This document shows, piece by piece, positions 24,876-34,642 of a DNA stretch of 64,000 bases. The stretch is from positions 17,275-81,274 of the forward strand of contig NZ_QLSX01000014.1 in assembly GCF_003268885.1 (NCBI RefSeq). The letters run 5' to 3'. A program made the position numbers and the translations under genes. The notes below the pieces were generated by a model. That model worked only from the letters and a program-made list of their open reading frames with translations. It made no database searches and was not told where the DNA came from. Positions within the stretch are counted from its first letter, which is position 1. Each line of letters starts with the position of its first letter. Source of the stretch: Onishia taeanensis. GTDB lineage: Bacteria; Pseudomonadota; Gammaproteobacteria; Pseudomonadales; Halomonadaceae.

Positions 24876-26606
24876 GTGAAAACCATTTTTTCGTGGCTGC
24901 GGGGAACGACGATACGTGCCCGTATGACCGCCGGCTTTGCCAGCGTCCTCTTGTTGATGGTCATCCTGACCGCTGAAGGGGTGCGTGAGGTCAACATGAT
25001 TGACCACAGCATGAAGGTCATCAACGACGTCAACAGCGTCAAGCAGCAGTACGCGGTCGACTACCGGGGCAGCGTCCACGACCGCTCCGTTGCCCTGCGC
25101 GATGCAGTACTCATTCACGACGACACCAAGCTTGAACCGGTGATCGCCGACATCAGGCGCCTCGAGGGGAACTATCGCGAGGCCGCCGCCGGTATGAAGG
25201 AGCTTTTCGCCTCGCGGGACGACATCACCGCCGAGGAGCGTAGTGGCCTGGCCGATATCCAGACTATCGAAGCCAAGACCATGCCGTTGATCGACCAGGT
25301 GATTGAGCTTCGCCAGACCGGCAAGACCGATGCCGCTGAACGGCTGCTGCTTGATCAGGCTGCGCCGGCCTTTACCACCTGGCTCAACACCATCAACGCG
25401 TTCATCACCCTGCAGGAGCAGCTCAACGAGGCAGAGACCGGCTTTGCTCGTAACATCGCCGAGAATTTCCAGATCACCATGCTGGCCCTGTGCTTCGGTG
25501 CCCTGGTGATCGGTGGCCTGGTCGCCACGCTGCTGACTAGCCTGCTACTGCGCGAGTTCGGCGCTGAGCCTTATAAGGTCAAGGCCTTCGCAGAGGCCGT
25601 GGGTCGCGGTGACCTGACTCGCAAGGTGACGCTAAAGCCTCAGTATCGCCACAGCATCATGGCGTCTCAGATGGAAATGGCAGCGCAGCTGCAAAGGACC
25701 GTACTGGACGTGCGTCAGTCCGCTGAGTCAGTGGCCACCAACAGCGAGCAGATCGCCGAAGGCAACAACGAGCTGTCGTCGCGCACCGAGCAGCAGGCCA
25801 GCTCTCTGGCCGAGACCGCTTCGGCCATGGAGGAGCTTGGCAGCACCGTTCAGCAGAACGCCGATAACGCCGTGGAAGCCCGCAAGCAGGCGGCCAACGC
25901 CTCGAAGGTTGCCGAGGATGGCGGCGAAGTCGTCGCCAAAGTGGTGCAGACCATGCGCGATATCGACGGCAGCTCCAACGAAGTGGCCGATATCATTTCG
26001 ATGATCGATGGCATCGCCTTCCAGACCAACATCCTGGCGCTCAACGCCTCTGTCGAGGCGGCACGTGCCGGCGAGCATGGCCGCGGCTTTGCCGTGGTAG
26101 CCCAGGAAGTTCGCGAACTGGCCAGCCGCTCCGCGGCGGCGGCCAAGGAGATCAATACGCTGATCACCGCCAATCGCGAGCGCGTCATTGAGGGCACAGA
26201 GCTGGCCTCTCAGGCGGGCAAGACCACCGAGCAGATCGTCGCCTCCGTCAAGCGGGTTACCGAACTGATGGAAGAAATCAGCAGCGCCACCGCCGAGCAG
26301 AGCGATGGGGTGCAGCAGGCTGGCGAAGCCGTGAACCAGATGGATCAGGTGACCCAGCAGAACGCCACGCTGGTCCAAGAGAGCGCCACGGCGTCCAACA
26401 ATCTCAAGGAGCGCGCGCATCAGCTGATGGACCTGATGTCGGCCTTCCAGCTTGGCGAAGTCTCGCAGCAGGCTGTTCGGCAAACGTCGGATCGAGCTCT
26501 GCCGTCGGCTTCGAGGCAGTCAGGCCAGCAGCAGGCATCGTCTCATCGCCTGCCGAGTGCCGGTAATCGCGCTCAGCAACGCGAGACCGAGTGGGAAGAG
26601 TTCTAA
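24876..26606 (+). CDS. Methyl-accepting chemotaxis protein (Tsr/Tar-type, 4-helix-bundle sensor)
   Basis: A 576-residue chemoreceptor. N-terminal membrane helix ([20 protein letters not shown]), periplasmic four-helix-bundle domain (about 35-190), second membrane helix ([20 protein letters not shown]), HAMP, and a signalling domain with the invariant hairpin tip [20 protein letters not shown]. The methylation regions flank the tip. The C-terminus ends in EWEEF, resembling the NWETF pentapeptide that tethers CheR/CheB. The start is GTG with AGGAA upstream. Ligand unknown. A strong terminator follows at 26637. Confidence 0.95.
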   Translation: MKTIFSWLRGTTIRARMTAGFASVLLLMVILTAEGVREVNMIDHSMKVINDVNSVKQQYAVDYRGSVHDRSVALRDAVLIHDDTKLEPVIADIRRLEGNYREAAAGMKELFASRDDITAEERSGLADIQTIEAKTMPLIDQVIELRQTGKTDAAERLLLDQAAPAFTTWLNTINAFITLQEQLNEAETGFARNIAENFQITMLALCFGALVIGGLVATLLTSLLLREFGAEPYKVKAFAEAVGRGDLTRKVTLKPQYRHSIMASQMEMAAQLQRTVLDVRQSAESVATNSEQIAEGNNELSSRTEQQASSLAETASAMEELGSTVQQNADNAVEARKQAANASKVAEDGGEVVAKVVQTMRDIDGSSNEVADIISMIDGIAFQTNILALNASVEAARAGEHGRGFAVVAQEVRELASRSAAAAKEINTLITANRERVIEGTELASQAGKTTEQIVASVKRVTELMEEISSATAEQSDGVQQAGEAVNQMDQVTQQNATLVQESATASNNLKERAHQLMDLMSAFQLGEVSQQAVRQTSDRALPSASRQSGQQQASSHRLPSAGNRAQQRETEWEEF

Positions 26607-26636
26607 CGCCGTTGCTGTTCGATGCAGGCATCACCA

Positions 26637-26664
26637 AACGACCGCCCGAGGGCGGTCGTTTTTA
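26637..26664 (+). terminator. Rho-independent terminator of the chemoreceptor gene
   Basis: Perfect 11-bp stem AACGACCGCCC / GGGCGGTCGTT separated by two bases and followed by a T run (TTTT), 30 bp after the stop codon. Confidence 0.9.
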
Positions 26665-26818
26665 TGTGGGTAAGGGGCGCTGACATTGGGTAGAGCGGGG
26701 TGGGGCGAGAGTTCCTGTGGGACTGATGCGGGTGACATGGCCCTGTCATGGGCCAACCTCTAGTATGATCAGCGTGCTGATCGTCGACGTTATTCGACAA
26801 AGACGAGGTCAGGGCGCG

Positions 26819-27049
26819 CTAGATGGATTGTCCTGCGGTCGGCTGTCCAGTGGCAGGCTGCCCGGCAGTGAGGGCTTGCCGGCGTTTGACCCGCTCCCAG
26901 GCCTTTTCATGAAAGAAATAGGCGACAGTGTTTACCGCAGGCTCGGTCAGGGCGATGACGCCGCCCAGCACCCAGCTGCCGGTCAGCAGGTAGGTCACCG
27001 TGAAGGCTACGGAAAAGTGGACGATAGCGAAGGTAGCGGTCTTGATCAT
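26819..27049 (-). CDS. DUF2061 small membrane protein
   Basis: A 76-residue protein with two membrane helices, FAIVHFSVAFTVTYLLTG and VLGGVIALTEPAVNTVAYFF, then HEKAWERV: the DUF2061 pattern. A longer frame runs to 27142, but ATG 27049 has GGAG eight bases upstream and begins the conserved domain. The C-terminal tail is a Gln/Thr/Gly repeat (GQPATGQPTAGQ). Unknown function; single gene. Confidence 0.75.
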   Translation of the reverse strand: MIKTATFAIVHFSVAFTVTYLLTGSWVLGGVIALTEPAVNTVAYFFHEKAWERVKRRQALTAGQPATGQPTAGQSI

Positions 27050-27308
27050 GTCGGGGACTCCGTCAAGAGCTCTGGTAAGCGTTGGCCTCACTATAAGAGA
27101 GTGATTCTCATTTATAAAAACAGTTGCAATTATCTTTCCCATAGCTCTTGGCTATTAAATCTTGGCGATTAGTGCTTGGCCATTAGCGTTTTGCGATGAC
27201 TTTTCCATGCCGGGACTCGCGACAGTGGACAGGCCGGTCGCGATCGGCATACTGAGACTAGAAGCGGTAACATGTTGGAAACAGCAGGGAACTCAGGGGA
27301 TAACGACA

Positions 27309-28412
27309 ATGCGGGATATAACAACAAGGCTACCCGCCACCCGGTCACGGCCGTGGCGTGCAACGACACCACTCATGATGAGTGTCTTTATGGGCATGAT
27401 GCTGATGCTGATAGGGGGCGTGGCACAGGCCGATAACCCGCGCTACGCGGGGCTCGTCGCCGACGCGGCGAGCGGCGAAGTGGTCTATGCGGAAAACGAA
27501 GAGGCCCGTCGCTATCCGGCCTCGCTGACCAAGATGATGACGCTCTATCTGCTGTTCGAGGCCATCGAGCAGGGACGGCTGGATATTGATGATGCCTTGC
27601 CGGTCTCCACCCATGCGGCCTCGATGCCGGCCTCAAAGCTGTGGCTGCGCGCCGGCGACAGCATCCGGGTGGGCGACGTCATTCCTGCACTGGTGGTGCG
27701 CTCGGCCAACGATGTGGCCGTGGTGGTGGCCGAGGCCCTGGGCGGCAGCGAAACCGCCTTCGCTCAGCTCATGACCGTTAGGGCACGCAGGATGGGAATG
27801 GAGTCGACGCGTTTTCGCAACGCTTCCGGGTTGCCTGATGATGCCCAGGTCACCACCGCGCGGGACATGGCTACCCTGGCCGTCGCCCTGATGCGAGACT
27901 TCCCTGAGTACTACGGCGAATTCTCACGCACCGAGTTCGTCTTCCGCGGCAAGCGCCAGCGCGGGCACAATCGGTTATTGAACAACTATCCCGGCGCCGA
28001 CGGCCTCAAGACCGGCTTCATCCGTGCCTCAGGCTTCAACGTGGCGACTTCGGCCGTGCGTGACGACCGGCGTCTCATTGCCGTGGTGATGGGCGGCTTC
28101 ACCTCCCGCTCGCGGGATGAGCATATGGCCGACCTGCTCGATCGCGGCTTCGCCCGATTGGGCCTACAGGAGCGCACAGACTGGCTGGCGGATACCGATA
28201 TTTCCGGCCCCATCGCCTCGCTGCCACCCCTTGCCGTTGATCCGAGCCGGGCCAATATGCCGGCTCTGCTGGCCTCGGTGGAAGCCGAGCCTGTCGCTCG
28301 TCTGGCGTCCAACGCCGTGGACCCGATCCGGGCCCTGATGGAGCGTAACGCCCAGGGGGATGGCGGCAGTGCCTGGGGCTTGCAGAATGCCAGCCAGGAC
28401 ATGGCGCGCTAG
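27309..28412 (+). CDS. D-alanyl-D-alanine carboxypeptidase (serine-type, peptidase S11/PBP5 family)
   Basis: A 367-residue enzyme with a signal peptide (cleavage after GGVAQA, near residue 41). Catalytic motifs: SxxK as Ser72-Leu-Thr-Lys75, SxN in RSANDVAVVVAEALGG, and KTG in ADGLKTGFIRASG. It trims the terminal D-Ala from peptidoglycan stem peptides in the periplasm. The ATG at 27309 has AGGGGA upstream; an earlier start at 27162 is open but lacks a signal sequence at the right place. No C-terminal membrane-anchor domain of classical PBP5 is obvious. Confidence 0.9.
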   Translation: MRDITTRLPATRSRPWRATTPLMMSVFMGMMLMLIGGVAQADNPRYAGLVADAASGEVVYAENEEARRYPASLTKMMTLYLLFEAIEQGRLDIDDALPVSTHAASMPASKLWLRAGDSIRVGDVIPALVVRSANDVAVVVAEALGGSETAFAQLMTVRARRMGMESTRFRNASGLPDDAQVTTARDMATLAVALMRDFPEYYGEFSRTEFVFRGKRQRGHNRLLNNYPGADGLKTGFIRASGFNVATSAVRDDRRLIAVVMGGFTSRSRDEHMADLLDRGFARLGLQERTDWLADTDISGPIASLPPLAVDPSRANMPALLASVEAEPVARLASNAVDPIRALMERNAQGDGGSAWGLQNASQDMAR

Positions 28413-28499
28413 CGAGTTAACCCAGCCGATTAACGTTAACTAGACCGCCAATGGCTCGCCCAGAGGCGATGCCCTGCAACGAAGAGCCCCGCGCAACGA

Positions 28500-28534
28500 A
28501 AAGCCCCCGCCGTGTTCGACACGACGGGGGCTTT
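28500..28534. terminator. Bidirectional Rho-independent terminator
   Basis: Hairpin AAAGCCCCCG ... CGGGGGCTTT with an inner GTG/CAC pair and a TTCGA loop, placed between the convergent carboxypeptidase and histidine kinase genes. A/T tracts flank both sides, so it can serve both transcripts. Confidence 0.85.
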
Positions 28535-28560
28535 GCTTTGGGCTTCGCGGAGGGTATCCC

Positions 28561-30081
28561 TCAACTCGCCGGCATGGGGGGAATGGCCTCCTGCGGCAGC
28601 ACTACCCTGACCCGCAGACCGCCCTGCGGCGCGCCCTCCAGCGCCAGTTCACCGCCATGACGCTGCACCAGGCGGTCGACGATGGAGAGCCCCAGTCCTG
28701 CCCCTGCTCCCGGGCCGGCGCGATGGAAGCGTTCGATTACCTTGCGGCGCTCTGCGGCCGGAATGCCGGGGCCCTGGTCGTCAACGACCAGTGTGAAATG
28801 CGGTGATGCATGGCGTGGGTCAGCTCCCTTATCCGTGCTGTGCTCTTTGCTGTGCCCCGTGTTTTGAGGGGCGCTGTGCGTCGCGCTCGGGTCGCCATGC
28901 GGGGCGGTGCTTGGCTCGACGCTGAGCGCGACGCGCACGGTTGAGCCCGCCGGGGAATGGTGCAGGGCATTGCCGACCAGGTTCTGCACCAGGGTATCGA
29001 CGCAGCCGGGCTCGGTGGTGAGTCGCCAATCCTGAGTCTCGTCGGCGTCGAGCTGAAGTTCCAGCGACGCTTCGCCAGCCAGTGGGGAGAGTTTGGCCAG
29101 GGCCTCGCGGGTTTCGCTGAGCAGGTCGATCCGTTGGCGCGGATGGTCGGCATCCTGATCGGGGTCGAGCCTGGCCAGCGTCAGCAGCTGCGAGACCAGC
29201 CGAGTCGCTCGCTCGACGCCGGCCTGCAGCTGGTCCAGCGACTCCCGGCGGTCGTCGGGCTGGGTGGTGTCGCGAGCGTTCTGGGCATGCAGGCCAAGCA
29301 CGGCAAGCGGGGTGCGCAGCTCATGGGCGGCATCGGCAATGAAGCGCTTCTCGCGGGTGCGCAGGTTGCGAATCTGATCGAGCAGTCGGTTCAGCGCGCC
29401 GGTAATGGTATCCAGTTCCTGAGGCAGGGGGGCCAGCATCAGTGGCTGCAGGTTGTGTGGGTCGCGCTCCCGGATCTGTTGCGCCATCCGCGATAGCGGC
29501 TTGAGCCCCCAGCCGATCGCCCACCACAGCAGCAGCGCCAGCACCGGCAGGCCAACCAGGTCGGGGATCAGGGTACGCAGGGCGATCAGGGTCACCAGTT
29601 CGCCGCGCACGTCCTCACGTTCCGCCACCACGACCCGAAGCCCCGGTGATGTGGAGTCGCTGGGGGCGGTGAGGGCGAAGATCCGCCACTCGAAGTTGCC
29701 GATCTCGGCGTTCTCATAGCCGTCGCGATGGACCTCCAGCGGCGACTGCGGGGCCCGCGCCGAGCGCAGCAGCAGCTGGTCCTGCTGCCAGACCTGGAAC
29801 ACCAGCTTGCTCTCGTAGCGGTGCCCTGCCACATTCATGTCGGCGTTGTCGGCGCGCGCCAGGGCACGGTCCAGACTGTCGAGCAGGCCGGCGCGCTGTT
29901 CCTGGGCCAGCGGTGCCTGCATCAGTCCCTGAATCAGCCGGGCGTTCTGCGCCAGGCGTGCATCGAACAGTTCCTCGACCTCGTGGGTGGCATCCCGGTA
30001 GCTGGTGATGCCGATGACCAGCATGCTGGCCGCGAACATCAACAGCACCAGGCCGAGAGTGCGGCGCCGAATCGAGGTCAT
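28561..30081 (-). CDS. Two-component sensor histidine kinase (QseC/PmrB-like)
   Basis: A 506-residue kinase: membrane helices at about 10-27 and 170-190 flank a periplasmic domain. HAMP, HisKA with His253 in FIADAAHELRTPLAVLGL, and HATPase_c (NLVGNALHHSP, DDQGPGIP, GAGLGLSIV) follow. A low-complexity insert rich in Ser, Thr and His lies between the N and G1 boxes. ATG overlaps the response-regulator stop (ATGA). It phosphorylates the upstream-encoded regulator; the signal is unknown. It lies at the end of the hemolysin/ligase cluster. Confidence 0.93.
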   Translation of the reverse strand: MTSIRRRTLGLVLLMFAASMLVIGITSYRDATHEVEELFDARLAQNARLIQGLMQAPLAQEQRAGLLDSLDRALARADNADMNVAGHRYESKLVFQVWQQDQLLLRSARAPQSPLEVHRDGYENAEIGNFEWRIFALTAPSDSTSPGLRVVVAEREDVRGELVTLIALRTLIPDLVGLPVLALLLWWAIGWGLKPLSRMAQQIRERDPHNLQPLMLAPLPQELDTITGALNRLLDQIRNLRTREKRFIADAAHELRTPLAVLGLHAQNARDTTQPDDRRESLDQLQAGVERATRLVSQLLTLARLDPDQDADHPRQRIDLLSETREALAKLSPLAGEASLELQLDADETQDWRLTTEPGCVDTLVQNLVGNALHHSPAGSTVRVALSVEPSTAPHGDPSATHSAPQNTGHSKEHSTDKGADPRHASPHFTLVVDDQGPGIPAAERRKVIERFHRAGPGAGAGLGLSIVDRLVQRHGGELALEGAPQGGLRVRVVLPQEAIPPMPAS

Positions 30082-30767
30082 GAGGCGCCGTCACAGGACG
30101 TGTCACTCGGCTTGTCGAGCACATAGCCGATGCCGCGCACGGTGCGAATCAGCCCCGGAAACAGCTTGCGGCGCAGGTGGTGCACGTGGACCTCGATGGC
30201 GTTGCTCTCCACGTCTTCGTCCCAGCCATAGATCACGCTGGCCAGGGTGTCGCGGGTGAAGACGCGGCCCGGATGACTCAAAAATTCCTGCAGCAGGGTG
30301 AATTCGCGCCGGGAGAGATTGATCGGCTCGCCCTGATAACTCACCTGATGTTCGGCGGCATCGAGGCGGATGCCGTGGACCTCGAGGGCGCTGTTTACCT
30401 GGCCGTGGCTGCGCCGCAGCAGCGCGCGCAGGCGAGCCTTGAGCTCAGCGACCTCGAAGGGCTTGACCAGGTAGTCGTCGGCGCCGGCATCCAGGCCGTT
30501 GATGCGATCCTCGATGCCGTCTCGGGCGGTCAGCACCAATACCGGCACCGGGTTATCGCGCCCGCGCAGCTGCTTGAGCAGACTCATGCCGTCGAGCTTG
30601 GGCAGTCCCAGGTCGAGGATCACTACGTCGAAGGGTTCGCCGTCGTTGAGAGTGGCCAGGGCCGAGCGGCCATCGCCCAGCACATCGACGGTGTAATGTT
30701 CGGACTTAAGCGCCAGGCGGATGCCCGATGCCAGGCTGGGGTCGTCCTCGACCAGCAGTACTCGCAT
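30078..30767 (-). CDS. OmpR-family response regulator
   Basis: A 229-residue regulator: receiver domain with acidic pocket VEDD, phospho-acceptor Asp52 in VVILDLGLPKLDG and Lys in LVKPFEVAEL, then a winged-helix domain (LSRREFTLLQEFLSHPGRVF, VEVHVHHLRRK-type recognition helix). The ATG at 30767 has AGGGAG six bases upstream. QseB/PmrA-like. Position 115 bp after the TPR-like gene suggests it may be expressed with, or control, the cluster upstream. Confidence 0.93.
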   Translation of the reverse strand: MRVLLVEDDPSLASGIRLALKSEHYTVDVLGDGRSALATLNDGEPFDVVILDLGLPKLDGMSLLKQLRGRDNPVPVLVLTARDGIEDRINGLDAGADDYLVKPFEVAELKARLRALLRRSHGQVNSALEVHGIRLDAAEHQVSYQGEPINLSRREFTLLQEFLSHPGRVFTRDTLASVIYGWDEDVESNAIEVHVHHLRRKLFPGLIRTVRGIGYVLDKPSDTSCDGAS

Positions 30768-30882
30768 GCCTGCTCCCTGTAGATCGTGTGAATGGGGCGG
30801 CGGTCCGCGCCGGCCGCCAATGACGACGCGGCCCTCGTCTGCCGAGGGCCGCGCCTGATGCCAACTCGCCTCCGGTTTCAGT

Positions 30883-31587
30883 CTACGGCAGCTGGTCGAG
30901 CAATGCCTGGATCTCCTTGCGACGCCCGCGATCGGCGAGCTCGCGCCCGGGCCGCGGCGGTGCCTCAAGGGCCTGCTTCAGCGCCTGGCGGGCCTCGGCG
31001 TTACGGCCCTGCTGATGCAGATAGTCGCCCCAGAAGTACAGGCTGTCGATCCCGTCCGGGTTGAACTTCAGCGCCTGCTGCAGGTGCCACTCGGCCTTGT
31101 CGTCGTCGCCAAAGGCCAGTGGCCAGCCCGGCACCTGATAATACAGCGCGCCGAGGCTGGTATATGCCGAGCCGTCGAGGGCCGCCGGATCCAGATCGAT
31201 GGCGGTTTCCAGGTCGTCTCGCGCGGCCTTGACCAATGACAGGGCGCCGAGCCCGCCTTTGGCGCCGGCCTCGGTCGAGCGCACGATGCCGGCCCAGATA
31301 TACAGCTCGGCGGCCTTAGGGTAGCGGGTCAGATAACCGTCGGCCTCGTGTTCCAGGGTCTCGAGGGCCTTGGCCTGGGCGTCTTCCGGCATCTGATAGT
31401 GAATTTCGGCCCAGCGCTGCTGGAGGTTGTGCACGGCATCCTCGATGTCGGGCGTCATGGCAAAGGCGGGCAGGCTTGCCAGGGCCAGCAGGCCGACAGA
31501 CAGGACGCCGGTCAATGTGGCAGTGAGACCGGCGGTGCGCCGGCCATGGCGGGCCTGCGATCGAGCTTGGACGGAGTGGGTGCGCAT
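30883..31587 (-). CDS. Exported TPR-like protein
   Basis: A 234-residue protein with an arginine-rich N-region and signal peptide ending ASLPAFA. The mature part is alpha-helical with at least two degenerate tetratricopeptide units (AEWHLQQALKFNPDGIDSLY and GRNAEARQALKQALEAPPRP). GAGGAAG lies six bases before the ATG, 11 bp after the SDR stop. It is the last structural gene of the hemolysin/ligase cluster and probably a periplasmic scaffold; function unknown. Confidence 0.75.
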   Translation of the reverse strand: MRTHSVQARSQARHGRRTAGLTATLTGVLSVGLLALASLPAFAMTPDIEDAVHNLQQRWAEIHYQMPEDAQAKALETLEHEADGYLTRYPKAAELYIWAGIVRSTEAGAKGGLGALSLVKAARDDLETAIDLDPAALDGSAYTSLGALYYQVPGWPLAFGDDDKAEWHLQQALKFNPDGIDSLYFWGDYLHQQGRNAEARQALKQALEAPPRPGRELADRGRRKEIQALLDQLP

Positions 31588-31597
31588 AGCGTCTTCC

Positions 31598-32449
31598 TCA
31601 GGGCTTGCCGACGAAGCGGCGAATGATCGGCAGCTGGCGATGCAGGGCGCGATCGACCACCCGCGGCACGATGGCGTTGAGTCGTACGAAGAGGCCTTCT
31701 GGCCAGCCCACCTGGGTCTCCTCGCGCTGTCCTTCGATGGCGCGGCGCACGGCTCTCGCCACCCGCTCCGGGGTGTCCATGGTGGTGCCCAGTGCCTCGT
31801 TCATTGCTTCCACCTCGGGGCTGTTCATGGCGGTGCGGGTCGCGCGCGGGGCGACATACAGCACCCGCACCCGAGTATCGGCCAGCTCACGGCGCAGCGC
31901 CTGGGAAAAGCCGCGCATCGCGAACTTGGTGGCGCAGTAGGTGGCCTGCGACGGATAGCCGATGGCGCCGAAGGTCGAGCCGACATTGACCAGTTGCCCC
32001 TGAGGGGCGGCCATCAACTGTGGCAGCAGCTGATGAATCAGCTGCAGGGTGGCGGTCAGGTTGACGTTGATCAGCTCGGCGATGCTGTCGTCGGCCTCGT
32101 TCTCGAACAGGCCGACATGGTTGATGCCGGCCGCGTTGATCAGCACGTTGCAGTCGGCACGCCGCGCCGCCTCGACCAGACGAGCCCGAGCATCGGCGTC
32201 GGTCAGGTCGGCGGCCATCACGCTGATGTGTTCAGGGTTCTCGGCCGCCAGGGCAGCCAGGGTCTCGGCGTTGCGACCGCTGGCTAGCACCTGTGCACCG
32301 GTGGCGGCTAGCTCCTTGACCAGGGCGCGCCCGATGCCGCCGCTGGCGCCGGTGACCAGGATGCGCTGTGCCGGCCAGCCGCCCTCGAGGGTCGGCTTCC
32401 TGAACCAGGGCCTGGACAAGGGCTTGGACAATCGCTTAGACCAGCGCAT
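31598..32449 (-). CDS. Short-chain dehydrogenase/reductase (SDR)
   Basis: A 283-residue SDR: TGASGGIGRALVKELAATG binds NAD(P), NAAGINHVG is the structural motif, and catalytic YCATK follows SFGAIGYPS-type Ser. The ATG at 32449 has GGGAG seven bases upstream and is preferred to one at 32470; either overlaps the TenA-like gene. Basic residues before the fold suggest no signal peptide. Oxidises or reduces a product of the adjacent ligase and TenA-like oxidase; substrate unknown. Confidence 0.88.
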   Translation of the reverse strand: MRWSKRLSKPLSRPWFRKPTLEGGWPAQRILVTGASGGIGRALVKELAATGAQVLASGRNAETLAALAAENPEHISVMAADLTDADARARLVEAARRADCNVLINAAGINHVGLFENEADDSIAELINVNLTATLQLIHQLLPQLMAAPQGQLVNVGSTFGAIGYPSQATYCATKFAMRGFSQALRRELADTRVRVLYVAPRATRTAMNSPEVEAMNEALGTTMDTPERVARAVRRAIEGQREETQVGWPEGLFVRLNAIVPRVVDRALHRQLPIIRRFVGKP

Positions 32450-33128
32450 CAGCGAGCTCCCGGCTGACATCGCCGCTGCCGCAGGCCGCCTCGACGCCGC
32501 GGAACATGGCGCCGTATAGGCGGTAGACCATGGCCGCGGTGTCGATCACCGCCGCCAGGTCGTCCTCGTCGAGACGTTCGATGAGCGACTCGAAGAAGGC
32601 CATGTGGCCGATATCCAGGCTGCCGTGGGAGAGCAGGTAGCTAAAGGCCTCCTTGGGCAGGCCGAGGTTCTGCTGGAGCGCCTCGGCGGCCTGGGTGGCC
32701 AGCGCCGTACTGGTGCCTTCCAGCACCAGCACCATGCCGAAGAAGCCGACCGGATTGTCGTGGGTGATCACGTCGCGCACATGGCCGACCATCAGCCGGG
32801 TCGCCGGCGCCAGCGTGGCCGCTACCACGGCATCGGGGTCGCCGCCCGCGGCGCGGATGTCGTCGAGAACCCACTGCTCGTGGCCATGCTCCTCGTCGAT
32901 GTATTCCACCAGGGCATCGCGTAGCCACCCCTTGTCGGCGGGCAGTCGAGCGCCGCAGGCCATCATCAAAGGCACGGTGTAGCGCACGTGGTGATAGGCC
33001 TGGCCGAGAAAGGCCAGGTATTCGGCGTGGCTGACCTCGCCGCGCTGGGCGCGCTGCAATAGCGGGATGGCCAGCATGGCCTCGCGTTCGATCTGAGTCT
33101 CGGCGAGCAGGCGTTGGTAGGCGCTCAT
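32436..33128 (-). CDS. TenA/heme-oxygenase-like putative iron-dependent oxidase
   Basis: A 230-residue all-helical protein of the TENA/THI-4/PQQC fold. Glu/His pairs sit at the positions of metal ligands in heme-oxygenase-like di-iron oxidases (EYIDEEHGHEQWVLDDIRA and SHGSLDIGHMAFFESLIE). No thiamine genes are nearby, so thiaminase is unlikely. It overlaps the ligase gene by four bases. Members of this fold include UndA-type fatty-acid oxidases, which suggests an oxidation step on an acyl or amino-acyl intermediate. Confidence 0.7.
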   Translation of the reverse strand: MSAYQRLLAETQIEREAMLAIPLLQRAQRGEVSHAEYLAFLGQAYHHVRYTVPLMMACGARLPADKGWLRDALVEYIDEEHGHEQWVLDDIRAAGGDPDAVVAATLAPATRLMVGHVRDVITHDNPVGFFGMVLVLEGTSTALATQAAEALQQNLGLPKEAFSYLLSHGSLDIGHMAFFESLIERLDEDDLAAVIDTAAMVYRLYGAMFRGVEAACGSGDVSRELADALV

Positions 33129-34642
33129 GAGGCGGCTCCTGTGGAATAGGAAGAAGGCGTGGCGGACGAAGGCGTCGACGTGACGATCGATGCGGCCTCG
33201 GCAGTCAGCCAGTCGCGGTAGGCCTCGAGCACGGTCCTGCGCCGCAGGCGTCCATTGGCAGTGAGTTGGTCATTGGCCGGGGTAAAGGGCGCCGCGCGCC
33301 GCCAGGCGTGCACCCGGGCATAGTCGGGCAGCCGGGCATTGGCCGCGGTGATGGCCGCGCTCAGGCTGTCATCGTCGGCGCTTGGGTCCCGGGGGACGAT
33401 CAGTGCCCGGTTGTGGTCCAGCGCTTCGCCGTGCACCAGGGCCTGGGCGATCATCGGCTGCAGCGTGAGTTCGGACTCGACCCACTGGGGGTCGACGTTG
33501 CGACCGTAGGCGGTGATGAATACATCACGGCGGCGGCCGTCGAGGTGCAACCGCTCGCCGTCCGGATAAGGCATGAGGCGACCCAGGTCACCGCTTGAAT
33601 ACCAGGTGCCGATGGGAGCTTCGCCCAGGTAGCCGAGCATGGTGGCCCCCTTGATCTCGACGTCGCCGCTTGTTGAAAGCCGTACCTCGGCATGGGGCAG
33701 CGGGCGGCCGACGCCATGAGCCGGCTCGCCGGGGCGGTTCAGGCACACCACAGAAGCGCACTCCGACAGCCCGTAGCCCTCGAAGACCGGCCAACCGCGC
33801 TCTTCTGCCTGGGCAAGCAGCGCCGGGGCCAGGCGGGCACCGCCCGCCGCAACGAAGGACAGACTCTCGGGCGCCTCGGGCGCGACCGCCAGCAGGGCCT
33901 GGAGTAGCTGCGGCACCAGGATCAGGCTCTGGGGCTTCACGGACTCGATGACCGACATGGCGGTGCGCGGGCAGAAGCCGCTGGCGCCCTGCCAGCCAAG
34001 CGTCACGGTGTCTGGGAGGTGGCAGGTTGCGCCGAGCCATAGCGGCACATAGAGCCCGCCGATGTTCTCGAGCAGGGTGGCCAGCGGCAGCATCGCCAGG
34101 TGGCGACAGATGTCGAGGGGCGCGACGAGACTGGCAATGCTCTCGGCGACCCGCAGCATGGCCGCGCTATCGAGACACACGCCCTTGGGCGCGCCGCTGG
34201 TACCGGAGGTGAAGGTGATCTTGGCGGTGCCCGCATGCAGTTCGGGAGGCGCGCTGACCGTTCGGGAGGCGATGGCGCCATCGTCGCTAGGGGCGAAGCC
34301 GAGCGTGGCCGCCTCGTCGCCGGCGCCGATCCAGCTATCCAGCCCCGCGCTTGCGACCAGGTGCTTTCGCTGTGACGCCGAGAAGAAGCCCGGCACCGGG
34401 ACGGCCACCCGCTCATCGCTGAGCAGGGCGAGATCCCACAGCGCCCAATCGATACCGTTATCCAGCGCCAGGCCAACGCGCCGGGCGTCCAGCGCCGCCA
34501 GCCGCTCACGGCGCCGGTCAATCTCGGCGAGCAGTTCGCCGTAGCTCAACTGTGCCTGCCCGTCGTCCAGAGCGATGCGGTTGGGCCAGGTCCGGGCATG
34601 CTCTGTGAGGGCCGCGAGAAAACGCTGACGTTCAGCGGACAT
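33125..34642 (-). CDS. AMP-dependent acyl-CoA/acid ligase (ANL superfamily)
   Basis: A 505-residue adenylating enzyme: P-loop TFTSGTSGAPKG (about 160), FEGYGLSECASV, WYSSGDLG, hinge region GRRRDVFITAYGRNVDPQWVE, and the C-terminal catalytic Lys/Arg stretch near LTANGRLRR. The ATG at 34642 overlaps the hemolysin-like gene stop; an upstream frame to 34702 is not supported. Activates a carboxylic acid, probably fatty, for use by the neighbouring enzymes. No carrier-protein gene is present. Confidence 0.85.
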   Translation of the reverse strand: MSAERQRFLAALTEHARTWPNRIALDDGQAQLSYGELLAEIDRRRERLAALDARRVGLALDNGIDWALWDLALLSDERVAVPVPGFFSASQRKHLVASAGLDSWIGAGDEAATLGFAPSDDGAIASRTVSAPPELHAGTAKITFTSGTSGAPKGVCLDSAAMLRVAESIASLVAPLDICRHLAMLPLATLLENIGGLYVPLWLGATCHLPDTVTLGWQGASGFCPRTAMSVIESVKPQSLILVPQLLQALLAVAPEAPESLSFVAAGGARLAPALLAQAEERGWPVFEGYGLSECASVVCLNRPGEPAHGVGRPLPHAEVRLSTSGDVEIKGATMLGYLGEAPIGTWYSSGDLGRLMPYPDGERLHLDGRRRDVFITAYGRNVDPQWVESELTLQPMIAQALVHGEALDHNRALIVPRDPSADDDSLSAAITAANARLPDYARVHAWRRAAPFTPANDQLTANGRLRRRTVLEAYRDWLTAEAASIVTSTPSSATPSSYSTGAAS